Assembly (NCBI GenBank): GCA_023101725.1
Contig: JALJCO010003515.1
Coordinates: 1 to 64,000, forward strand
Length of the DNA stretch: 64,000 nt
Direction: 5' to 3'
DNA from: Atherinomorus stipes
Taxonomy: Eukaryota > Chordata > Actinopteri > Atheriniformes > Atherinidae
Under the pieces are notes generated by a model. It had not been told where the DNA came from, searched no databases, and was given only the letters and a program-made list of their open reading frames with translations. A program made the position numbers and the translations under genes. Shown in pieces: positions 46,296 through 57,600 of this stretch (position 1 is the stretch's first letter; each line of letters begins with the position of its first letter).

Positions 46296-46509
46296 CAGTG
46301 ATTCCCAACCCTGGTCCTCGAGGCACACTCCCCTGAAGACTCTCCATGTTGCCCTGTAGAAACACAGCTGACTCACATTGATGGGTCAGTAGCAGACGGG
46401 TGCAGAGCTCCTCAGAGATCCATTTAATTTGAATCAGCTGTGTCCTAGCAGGGTAAAATGGAAGGTCTTCAGGAACGTGTGCCTTGAGGACCAGGGCTGG
46501 AAATTACTG
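46296..46509. mobile_element. hAT-type MITE, 214 bp, perfect 8-bp target duplication
   Basis: Ends CAGTGATTCCCAACCCTGGT and inverse ACCAGGGCTGGAAATTACTG. TTCTACAT on both flanks (46288-46295 and 46510-46517). Same family as 43316-43528. Confidence 0.93.
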
Positions 46510-46610
46510 TTCTACATAACACAATGAATATTACATTATTTATTTTTCAGCTTTACTATCTGTATTGATATCAGTTATCGGCCACATGAGTTTAAAATAT
46601 CAGATATCAA

Positions 46611-46822
46611 CAGAGGTGTCAAAAGTAGAGGTAAAAGTAGTTTTCAAGTACAAATCCTGCCATGTTTTTGGATGTGCCAGCACATGTAGAGCAGCTGTTT
46701 TCACTAACGAGCTCATCTACCTGGGGAGGAGCTAATTAAACCCAGCTGCTTCTGTGATTGGTTGGAAAAACTGCTGGACGGGGTTTCTACTTCCTACTTC
46801 TACCCAATTTTTGACACCTCTG
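46611..46822. mobile_element. MITE with CAGAGGTGTCAAAAGTAG ends, 212 bp
   Basis: Ends CAGAGGTGTCAAAAGTAG and TTTTGACACCTCTG. Flanks GATATCAA and GATATCGT, 6/8. Confidence 0.8.
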
Positions 46823-47072
46823 GATATCGTGAATCCCTTGTTTGAACTGAATTGAATTTGGCTCCAACCCCCCCCCCCCATGCTAAACTTTCAGGCTAAC
46901 TGGTTCATTCTGGTCTAAAATCCTGCTTCAGATTCTTCTTTCCCAGCGTAGAACCGGAACCCCCGGCCCCCGTAGAACCTTCAGGTTTGTCCCCCCCCCG
47001 TACGCCTCCATGTGTAGTAGTACTGGCAGGGCTGTACGCTTAGCTTTTCACTAGGAGCACTATGAATTTTCT

Positions 47073-47945
47073 TAAAGGTGCCATGACATCAAATTTCACT
47101 TTTCTGGGGTTTTGGGGGTATAATATGATCTGTTGTGCACTGATGAGGTCATGTGAATGTCAGAGTGAGAATTAAAGTTCCTGTTTATGGTCTGTCAGCT
47201 TTGTCTCTCTGCTCAGAAACAGTTGAATCAGACAGCAGGCTATCATTCTACGTAGTTCTATCATTCTACGTAGTTCTATCATTCTACGTAGTTCCATCAT
47301 TCTACGTAGTTCCATCATTCTACGTAGTTCTATCATTCTACGTAATTTAATTGCTCCAATAAGAGCACACTATCAAGTAAACAGCGCGCCCCCCCCCCCC
47401 CCCCCCCCCCCTCTCTCTCTCTCTCCTAACGGCCTATGCACCGTCCGCTCCCCCCTCCCCTCCCTGTCTGATTCAGCTTCGTGTAAGGAGCTAGTAGTAA
47501 CTTCTGTGCAGTCAGGTCTGGATTTTCAAACAAATGGATTTAAAAGAAAACTTCTGCAGCAACACTGAGGGAGGGGCCACAACCTTGTCATTACCTGTAA
47601 GTTTATTTATTTTCTAAATGCTGTCTTGTCTGATAAACGTAGCTCACTGTCTGGATTGTTGCTAGCAGTTAGCCTTTAGCAAACTCTGATCGCAGCTTGA
47701 CCTAGATTCTCCAAATAAGGTCATAGCGAAATAAGGTGTAGCCAATCAAAATGAAGTCAACGTGGTCTCCGGGTAAAGCTCCATATCATCACCGGACCCA
47801 ACTGTATTACTGAGGAAGTGAGGTCTGGCGTTTCAAAACAATACTCCGCTGTAAAAAATGCCGTTTTTTTCTTTGGAGTATTTACATATGCAGTAATGCC
47901 AACAACATAAACTAGTTTTTAACTGCTATGTCATCACTCCTTTAA
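47073..47945. mobile_element. Probable non-autonomous DNA transposon with internal repeats
   Basis: Ends AAAGGTGCCATGACATC and, inverted, TATGTCATCACTCCTTTAA. Inside are six copies of an 18-bp unit (CATTCTACGTAGTTCTAT, 47240-47346) and a C23 plus (CT)n tract at 47389-47427. Confidence 0.6.
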
Positions 47946-48100
47946 ATAGCACATTTAAATATTAATATTAATAACCTTCGCCCAGACAACAGGCCAAATG
48001 ATGCATTACACCGAGAAACAAACAGCTTTAAATGCAGAGAACTTCCCGGTCCTACATTTGTTTGTTGTCCAGTCACCTTCCACACTTGCCTGTGTCCATC

Positions 48101-49480
48101 CAGTTACACGCAGTTACACCCAGTTACACGCAGTTACACCCAGTTACACCCAGTTACACGCAGTTACACCCAGTTACACGCAGTTACACCCAGTTACACC
48201 CAGTTACACCCAGTTACACGCAGTTACACGCAGTTACACGCAGTTACACCCAGTTACACCCAGTTACACGCAGTTACACGCAGTTACACGCAGTTACACG
48301 CAGTTACACCCAGTTACACGCAGTTACACGCAGTTACACCCAGTTACACCCAGTTACACGCAGTTACGCGCAGTTACACCCAGTCACACGCAGTTACGCG
48401 CAGTTACACCCAGTCACACGCAGTTACGCGCAGTTACGCCCAGTTACACGCAGTTACGCCCAGTTACACGCAGTTACACCCAGTTACACGCAGTTACACC
48501 CAGTTACACGCAGTTACACCCAGTTACGCCCAGTTACACGCCCAGTTACGCGCAGTTACACGCAGTTACACGCAGTTACGCCCAGTTACACCCAGTTACG
48601 CGCAGTTACGCCCAGTTACACCCAGTTACACGCAGTTACACGCAGTTACGCCCAGTTACACCCAGTTACGCGCAGTTACGCGCAGTTACACCCAGTTACA
48701 CGCAGTTACACGCAGTTACACGCAGTTACACCCAGTACACCCAGTTACACCCAGTTACGCGCAGTTACACGCAGTTACACGCAGTTACGCCCAGTTACAC
48801 CCAGTTACGTGCAGTTACGCCCAGTTACACCCAGTTACACGCAGTTACACTCAGTTGCACCCAGTTACACCCAGTTACGCGCAGTTACACCCAGTTACAC
48901 GCAGTTACACTCAGTTACACGCAGTTACACCCAGTTACACCCAGTACACTCAGTTACACTCAGTTACACTCAGTTACACCCAGTTACACGCAGTTACCGA
49001 AGTTACACGCAATTACACGCAGTTACACCCAGTTACACCCAGTACACTCAGTTACACTCAGTTACACTCAGTTACACCCAGTTACACCCAGTTACGCGCA
49101 GTTACACCCAGTTACACGCAGTTACACTCAGTTACACGCAGTTACACCCAGTTACACCCAGTACACTCAGTTACACTCAGTTACACCCAGTTACACGCAA
49201 TTACACCCAGTTACACGCAGTTACACCCAGTTACACGCAGTTACACGCAGTTACACGCAGTTACACGCAGTTACACGCAGTTACACCCAGTTACACGCAG
49301 TTACACGCAGTTACACGCAGTTACACGCAGTTACACGCAGTTACACCCAGTTACACGCAGTTACACGCAGTTACACGCAGTTACACGCAGTTACACGCAG
49401 TTACACGCAGTTACACGCAGTTACACCCAGTTACACGCAGTTACACGCAGTTACACGCAGTTACACCCAGTTACACCCAG
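48101..49480. repeat. Minisatellite, 10-bp unit, eya3 intron 1
   Basis: CAGTTACACC and CAGTTACACG (plus CAGTTACGCS) for about 138 copies. Frames of up to 605 codons across it are artefacts of a 10-bp unit lacking stops. Confidence 0.98.
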
Positions 49481-49500
49481 TCTGCGTGTAACTGCGTCCC

Positions 49501-51010
49501 GGTGCTGGTCCCTCTGCTGGTTCTGGTTCTGGTCCCGGTGCTGGTCCCGGTTTTGGTTCCAGTTCTGGTCCCAGTGCTGGTCCCTCTGCTGGTTCTGGTT
49601 CTGGTCCCGGTGCTGGTCCCGGTTCTGGTTCCAGTTCTGGTTCCGGTGCTGGTTCTGGTTCTGGTCCCTCTGCTGGTTCTGGTGCTGGTCCCCATTCTGG
49701 TTCTGGTCCCGGTGCTGGTCTGGTTCTGGTTCTGGTTCTGGTCCTGGTGCTGGTCCCTCTGCTGGTTCTGGTTCTGGTCCCTCTGCTGGTTCTGGTGCTG
49801 GTCCCGGTGCTGGTCCTGGTCCTGGTTCTGGTTCGGGTCCGGTTTGTAGTCCACTTACGTAAATGTAGCGTAAGCTCCCCTGTCCGGCTCCACGTGCTGG
49901 TCCCTGTGCTGGTTCTGGTCCCTGTGCTGGTTCTTGTCCCGGTTCTGGTTCTGGTTCTGGTTCCGGTTCTGGTCCTGGTGCTGGTCCGGTTTGTAGTCCA
50001 CTTACGTAAATGTTGCGTAAGCTCCCCTGTCCGGCTCCACATGCTGGCGCCTGTGCTGGTTCTTGTCCCGGTTCTGGTTCCGGTTCTGGTCCTGGTGCTG
50101 GTCCGGTTTGTAGTCCACTTACGTAAATGTAGCGTAAGCTCCCCTGTCCGGCTCCACGTGCTGGTCCCTGTGCTGGTTCTTGTCCCGGTTCTGGTTCTGG
50201 TTCTGGTTCCGGTTCTGGTCCTGGTGCTGGTCCGGTTTGTAGTCCACTTACGTAAATGTTGCGTAAGCTCCCCTGTCCGGCTCCACGTGCTGGTCCCTGT
50301 GCTGGTTCTTGTTCTGGTTCTTGTCCCGGTGCTGGTTCTGGTTCCGGTTCTGGTCCTGGTTCTGGTCCGGTTTGTAGTCCGCTTACGTAAATGTTGCGTA
50401 AGCGCCCCGGTGCGGCTCCACGTGCTGGTCCCTGTGCTGGTTCTTGTCCCTCTGCTGGTCCCTGTGCTGGTTCTGGTCCCTCTGCTGGTGCCGGTGCTGG
50501 TTCTGGTTCTGGTTCCGGTTCTGGTCCTGGTTCTGGTCCGGTTTGTAGTCCGCTTACGTAAATGTTGCGTAAGCTCCCCTGTCCGGCTCCACGTGCTGGT
50601 CCCTGTGCTGGTTCTGGTCCCTCTGCTGGTGCCGGTGCTGGTTCTGGTTCTGGTTCCGGTTCTGGTCCTGGTTCTGGTCCGGTTTGTAGTCCGCTTACGT
50701 AAATGTTGCGTAAGCTCCCCTGTCCGGCTCCACGTGCTGGTCCCTGTGCTGGTTCTGGTCCCTCTGCTGGTCCCTGTGCTGCTTCTGGTCCCGGTTCTGG
50801 TTCCGGTTCCGGTTCTGGTCCTGGTTCTGGTCCGGTTTGTAGTCCGCTTACGTAAATGTTGCGTAAGCTCCCCTGTCCGGCTCCACGTGCTGGTCCCTGT
50901 GCTGGTTCTTGTTCTGGTTCTGGTTCTGGTTCCGGTTCTGGTCCTGGTTCTGGTCCGGTTTGTAGTCCGCTTACGTAAATGTTGCGTAAGCGCCCCGGTG
51001 AGGCTCCACG
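49501..51010. repeat. Hexamer/higher-order repeat with nine D-boxes, eya3 intron 1
   Basis: CTGGTTCTGGTCCC-type hexamers are interrupted nine times by a conserved cassette TAGTCCGCTTACGTAAATG, TTGCGTAAGC, then TCCGGCTCCACGTGCTGG. Spacing 117-171 bp. Long frames on both strands arise because all spacings are multiples of 3. Confidence 0.95.
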
Positions 51011-51559
51011 TCTGCAGCCGTTCACGTGGCACGCCGCTGTCCTGCGATCGTGCACCGTGAGGAGCCCCCCCCCCGCCGCCTCCTGGTTTAAATTTACCGT
51101 CTGACCTACTTGCGGCGCGCGGCGTGTTGCTGTTATGTCAGTTAGATAAATGCCCCCCCCTCACCCCCCCTCCAGCTGAGCGGCCAGATCCAGGTTAGAT
51201 CTTATCCCTCCTGCCATCTATTGACATGACAGCTTGCACCTGAGCCGCGGGGGCCGTGTTTCCCCTGAATGTAGGTTAGGGCTCATGTAAGGTGGTCCGC
51301 CTCCTTAATCCTGCCATGAACACAGTGTGGGGGGGGGACAATGGTGGACACGCCGCACGTGCCTCACCTGCAGTCCCGTGCAGGAGATTAGACCAGGGTG
51401 GCCCACTTCCTCCATTACCACTCGTTTCCCCGCTGATCAGCTGTGGTAGCAGGGGGTGGGGGGTCATCGATGAGCCTTTATGGGACACTGGGAGGGGAGA
51501 GGGGGCTTGTCCGGGAGCTACATAAAGCAATAACGCTGCTGCCGTGCGCTTGTCTGCAG

Positions 51560-51632
51560 GGTCCCGCCCGGCTGTGCAGGTGCAGAGCGTGAGCGTGGGG
51601 ACATGTCCAAGATGGATGAGCAGGAGCTGCCG
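51560..51632 (+). CDS. eya3: eya3 exon 2, translation start
   Basis: Acceptor TGTCTGCAG, donor GTGAGT. ATG at 51603 gives [10 protein letters not shown]. The in-frame ATG at 51612 gives MDEQELP, which aligns directly with human MEEEQDLP and may be the real start. The exon begins with untranslated sequence. Confidence 0.88.
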
Positions 51633-54600
51633 GTGAGTCAGGTTCTACCGTTTCACCGTTTTATCAGCACCCAGAGACGGACGTCTCAGCACCCAGAGAC
51701 GGACGTCTCAGCATCCAGCACAGAGACAGACGTCTCAGCATCCAGCACAGAGACGTCTGTCTCAGCATCCAGCGCAGAGACAGACGTCTCAGCATCCAGC
51801 ACAGAGACAGACGTCTCAGCATCCAGCGCAGAGACGTCTGTCTCAGCATCCAGCGCAGAGACAGACGTCTCAGCATCCAGCACAGAGACGGACGTCTCAG
51901 CATCCAGAGACGGACATCTCAGCACCCAGAGACGGACGTCTCAGCATCCAGCACAGAGACGTCTGTCTCAGCATCCAGCACAGAGACGTCTGTCTCAGCA
52001 TCCAGCACAGAGACGTCTGTCTCAGCATCCAGCGCAGAGACGGACGTCTCAGCATCCAGAGACGTCCGTCTCTGCATCCAGCGTTGAGACGGACGTCTCA
52101 GCACCCAGAGACGTCCGTCTCTGCATCCAGCGTTGAGACGGACGTCTCAGCACCCAGAGACGTCCGTCTCTGCATCCAGCGTTGAGACGGACGTCTCAGC
52201 ACCCAGAGACGGACGTCTCAGCACCCAGAGACGTCCGTCTCTGCATCCAGCGTTGAGATGGACGTCTCAGCGCCCAGAGACGGACGTCTCAGCACCCAGA
52301 GACGTCCGTCTCAGCATCCAGCGCAGAGACGGACGTCTCAGCATCCAGCGCAGAGACGGACGTCTCAGCACCCAGAGACGGACGTCTCAGCACCCAGAGA
52401 CGGACGTCTCAGCACCCAGAGACGGACATCTCAGCATCCAGGGCAGAGACAGACGTCTCAGCATCCAGAGACGTCTGTCTCAGCATCCAGCACAGAGACG
52501 TCTGTCTCAGCATCCAGCCCAGAGACAGACGTCTCAGCATCCAGAGACGTCTGTCTCAGCACCCAGCGCAGAGACGTCCGTCTCTGCATCCAGCGCAGAG
52601 ACGTCCGTCTCAGCATTCAGCACGGAGACGGACGTCTCAGCACCGCGGGGCAGCAGCAGCCAATCACAGACCTGCTTTTATTCCAGCTCTGAAATCTGCC
52701 TCGTTTGGAATGAACCATGAAGGTCCTGCTGGTTGCCATGGAGATGGAGGAGGTTTATAGTGAAGTATCATGTACTATGTTGGGCTTCATGTCTTCCTGG
52801 GTCCTCATGGTGTCTCTGTGGTGAATGTGGGGGTGGGGGGTCCCTGAATCCTCCTGACTGACCGTTGGTAGACGTGTCCTTCATCATCATCATCATCATC
52901 ATCATCATCGGCCAATTGTTTCCTGATACGTTTCCTGTGTGACACCTGGAAACCTGCTCAGCTTCACTTTTACTCTCTACCAGTACAGTTCCTCATCACA
53001 CATTACTGTACTCATTCCTAGTACCAGTGTACTCATTCCTAGTACTACTGTACTAATTCCTAGTACCAGTGTACTCATTCTTAGTACTACTGTACTCATT
53101 CCTAGTACCAGTGTACTCATTCTTAGTACTACTGTACTCATTCCTAGTACCAGTGTACTCATTCTTAGTACTACTGTACTCATTCCTAGTACCAGTGTAC
53201 TCATTCCTAGTACCACTGTACTCATTCCTAGTACCAGTGTACTCATTCTTAGTACTACTGTACTCATTCCTAGTACCAGTGTACTCATTCTTAGTACTAC
53301 TGTACTCATTCCTAGTACCAGTGTACTCATTCTCTTAGCACTGCTTTACTCATTCCTAGTACCAGTGTACTTATTCTTAGTACTACTGTACTCATTCCTA
53401 GTACCAGTGTACTCATTCTTAGCACTGCTTTACTCATTCCAAGTACCAGTGTACTTATTCTTAGTACTACTGTACTCATTCCTAGTACCAGTGTACTCAT
53501 TCTTAGTACTGCTTTACTCATTCCTAGTACCAGTGTACTCATTCTTAGTACTACTTTACTCATTCCTAGTACCAGTGTACTCATTCTTAGTACTACTTTA
53601 CTCATTCCTAGTACCAGTGTACTCATTCTTAGTACTGCTTTACTCATTCCTAGTACCAGTGTACTCATTCTTAGTACTGCTTTACTCATTCCTAGTACCA
53701 GTGTACTCATTCTTAGTACTGCTTTACTCATTCCTAGTACCAGTGTACTCATTCTTAGTACTACTTTACCTATTCCTAGTACCAGTGTACTCATTCTTAG
53801 TACTACTTTACTCATTCCTAGTAGGAATGCACGTTATAATTGGCCCCTTATCAGAATCAGCCTATGTCGGCCTTAAAACTGAGTTTCGGATATCGGCCAC
53901 TCCACCGATATTTAACCGATATTTAACCAATCAGCCCGCTGTTTCTGAAGTTAAAAAAAATAAAACTTCTTTTTCAAGTACTTCTTTTTTACAGACTTTA
54001 AAACTTTTAGAGACTACGGCTGGGAAAAATATTGATACTGAAATATCATATTTTCATATGCTGATATATTGACATTTAAAAACGCTGTATTGATCTATTT
54101 TACTAACGAAATCTTGCGATATTTCATTGTTCCATTTAGAAATCTAGCGAGAATTCGCGAAATATTGTAAGATTTTGTAACAGAATGATGAAATATTGCA
54201 AGATTTTGAAGTAAAATAGATAGATACCGCGTTTATAGTATTGATTTGATATCACCATATGAAAATATTGCGATATTTCAGTGTGTCAGTATTTTTTCCC
54301 ACCCCTATTTTTCAGTGTCGGAAACTGAAAACAAAACTGCTATTAGCAAAGACTGCTTATTTTTTTTTAGCTTCAATATCGGTGTAGATATCGGTTATTG
54401 GCCACATGAGTTTTAGAATATTGGCATATCGGATATCGACCAAAATTCCAATGTCATGCATCCGTAAGTAAAATAGATGAATACCGCGTTTTTAGATATC
54501 GATTTGATATCGACAAATGAAAATATCGCGATATCTGTGTATCAATATTTTTTTCCCACCCCTATTTTTCAAAGTGTCAGATACGGATAATAAAACTGCT

Positions 54601-57600
54601 ATTTGCAGTGACTGCGTATTTTTTTCAGCTTTAATATCGGTATCGATATCGGTCATTGGCCGCGTGAGTTTTAGAATATCGGCCTAAATTCCAGTATCGT
54701 GCATCCCTATTTAAATGGCAATGTTGTTAAAGTTCTGTATGTTGCAGAATTCTGCAGACAACAAATGAACCGAATAACAGCAGCAGAAGACTTTGAACAT
54801 GATGTCATGCATCCCCGTCAGGATATTTTTGTTGCTCTCCGCCACGCTGAAAGGTCAAAGTTTACCTCATCTCTGCAACTTTTTTCAGCTTTCCAGTGGA
54901 AATTATGACATGAGTGGTTGTTCAAGTGCAATTTTCATGTCTGAATTTGGTATTAACCATAAATGCGATACCACATGAAGGCAGCATCAGAACAGACGTA
55001 GACGTCCTTGTTAATTTCATCCACTTTCAGTTGATGTTGTGGTCTGCTGCATAACTTTATCCAAAGCACTTTTCTCTCTGAGATGTGGCTTGGGAAAGGG
55101 CAACAAATCCGCCCCGTCGCCCAGCTTCTCAGGATACCTAGTGTAACTAAAAAACACACATAAAGACATAAAAAGAGCAAAAACAGACTAAGTTAAATGC
55201 ACTTCTATGGACGTTCAAGCAGAGAATGTCCGAGTGTGTTGCGTTAGCTGTGCGCTCTGTGATTGGCTCATCGCGTTTGGATGGTTTGGGTGAAAATATG
55301 GATAAAGGAGCAGCAAACTGGGCTTAAAGCTGGTGTGTTTGCAGGCGAAGAAGGCGAAGATGGAGACGGAGGCCGGAGCCGAGGAGGAGCAGAGGTTGGT
55401 GTCCGTTAGCTTCTTCCAGCAGACAGCATGATCGCGTTCTGACTGCTCCACTCTGATGTTCTCAGTAATCTGGACGAGGGTTCGAGCCCGGCTGCCGTCA
55501 TCGCTCCGTCGGACCGGGCCGGGTCGTACTCGGCGCTCTCCTCGGCGCCGCTGGATGCAGGTGAGCAGGAACGGTGGAGGAAACGTCCAGGAATGTGGCG
55601 TCCGTGTTGAAGCTGGTGGTTTCTGCACGCAGGTGAACGGGAGCAGGCGACGGGCGACGGGGGGGCATCGAACCGGCCGTGTGGCGACGGCGTGGCCTCG
55701 TACGCACACGCAGGTCAGACCAGAGACGCTGGCCGGAAGTTCAGAACCGTAACCGACTAAAGTCTGACGCTGGTTTCTCTTTTCAGCCTCCGACCCTGCA
55801 GCCACAGCCGACTACACCCAGGAGGTCTACCAGGGGGCCAGGTGAGACTCCGGACCTCGATTATCCTGAACCGGAGGGGGGGTCGGAAAAGTTTTTGCTC
55901 CTTTTCCTTCTTGGAGTTGGATGATTTTTTGTTTGTGTTGTTTTCTTCCAAGAATGAAGTAAAGTAAACCTAAACTAGAATATTTTCAGATTTTCCAGTG
56001 ATAAAACACAAAGTACTTCTTTCCAGTTTACCACGACTTCCTGTTGCCTTCCTCAGATGAATGAAACTAAATGTAAACCTGTAACTCAACTAAAATTACT
56101 TCACTAAACCTTAACCTAAGATTAAACTTGACTAAAGTTAAACTAAACTTAAAGTTCAACTAAACTAAACCTAAAATTAAACTTTTGTCCACCTTAAATT
56201 TATTTTAAGTAAACCTTAACCTGAAATTAAATTAAATTAAACCTAAAATTAGACTTAATTAAGCCTAAATATAAAAATAAAAATGGTCTACACCAAAAAT
56301 TTAACTTAACTAAACCTTAACCTGAAATTAAACTTGACTAAACCTAAAATTCAGTTAAACTAAACTTAAAGGTCAAATAAACTAAACCTAAAATTAGACT
56401 CAATTAAGCCTAAATATAAAAATAACAAGTCTAAACCTATAATTAATCTAAACTAAACCTAAAAGTCAACTGAACCCAAACCTGAAATTAAGCTGAACCA
56501 AAAATGAGACTTAAGTCTAAATATAAAAATATATTCTGAACCTAAAATTTAACTTAACTAAACCTAAAATGAGACTTAATTAAGCCTAAATATAAAAATG
56601 AATAGTCTAAACCTAAAATTTAACTTAACTAAACCTTAACCTAAAATTAAACTAAACTAAACCCAAAATGAGACTTAATTAAGCCTAAATATAAATAATG
56701 GTCTAAACCTAAGATTTCACTTAACTAAACCTTAACCCAAAATTAAACTGAGCTAAACCTAAAATGAGACTTAATTAAGCCTAAATATAAAAATAAAAAT
56801 AGTCTACGCCAAAAATTTAACTTAACCTTAACCTGAAATTAAACTTGACTAAACCTAAAATTCAGTTAAACTAAACTTAAAGGTCAAATAAACTAAACCT
56901 AAAATTAGACTCAATTAAGCCTAAATATAAAAATAACAAGTTTAAACCTATAATTAATCTCAACTAAACCTAAAAGTCAACTGAACCCAAACCTGAAATT
57001 AAGCTGAACCAAAAATGAGACTTAAGTCTAAATATAAAAATATATTCTACACCTAAAATTTAACTTAACTAAACCTAAAATGAGACTTAATCAAGCCTAA
57101 ATATAAATGATAATGGTCTAAACCTAAGATTTCACTTATCTAAACCTTAACCTAAAATTAAACTGAACTAAACCTAAAATGAGACTTAATTAAGCCTAAA
57201 TATAAAAATGAATAGTCTAAACCTAAAATTTAACTTAACTAAACCTAAAATGAGACTTAAGTCTAAATATAAAAATATATACTGAACCTAAAATTTAACT
57301 TAACTAAACCCAAAATGAGACTTAATTAAGCCTAAATATAAAGATAAAAAGTCTAAACCTAAAATTCAATAACTAAACCTAAATAAACCAACACTGTCCT
57401 CCTGCTCTGGCCTCTTTCAGCCCAGCTGTGACGTCCTACACCGGTCAGGTGGCCTTCCCTCCTCTGGTCCAGTCCACCGTGTACTCAACCTTTCCCCAGA
57501 CTGGACAGACATATGGCCTGCCCCCCTTCGGTTAGTGCCCTCCTCCTCCTGCTCCTGCTCCTCCTGCTGCTCCTGCTCCTCCTGCTCCTCCTCCTGCTGC

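Noticed and set aside
48032..49849. Frame of 605 codons on + strand, Ser/Tyr/Thr/Leu-His repeats
   Set aside because: It lies wholly in the 10-bp and hexamer arrays, is open in several frames and sits in an eya3 intron. There is no domain or codon-level conservation.
49451..51055. Frame of 534 codons on minus strand, Pro/Glu/Gly repeats resembling a structural protein
   Set aside because: Produced by hexamer repeats whose spacings are multiples of three. Both strands are open at once, as expected for a repeat and not for a gene.
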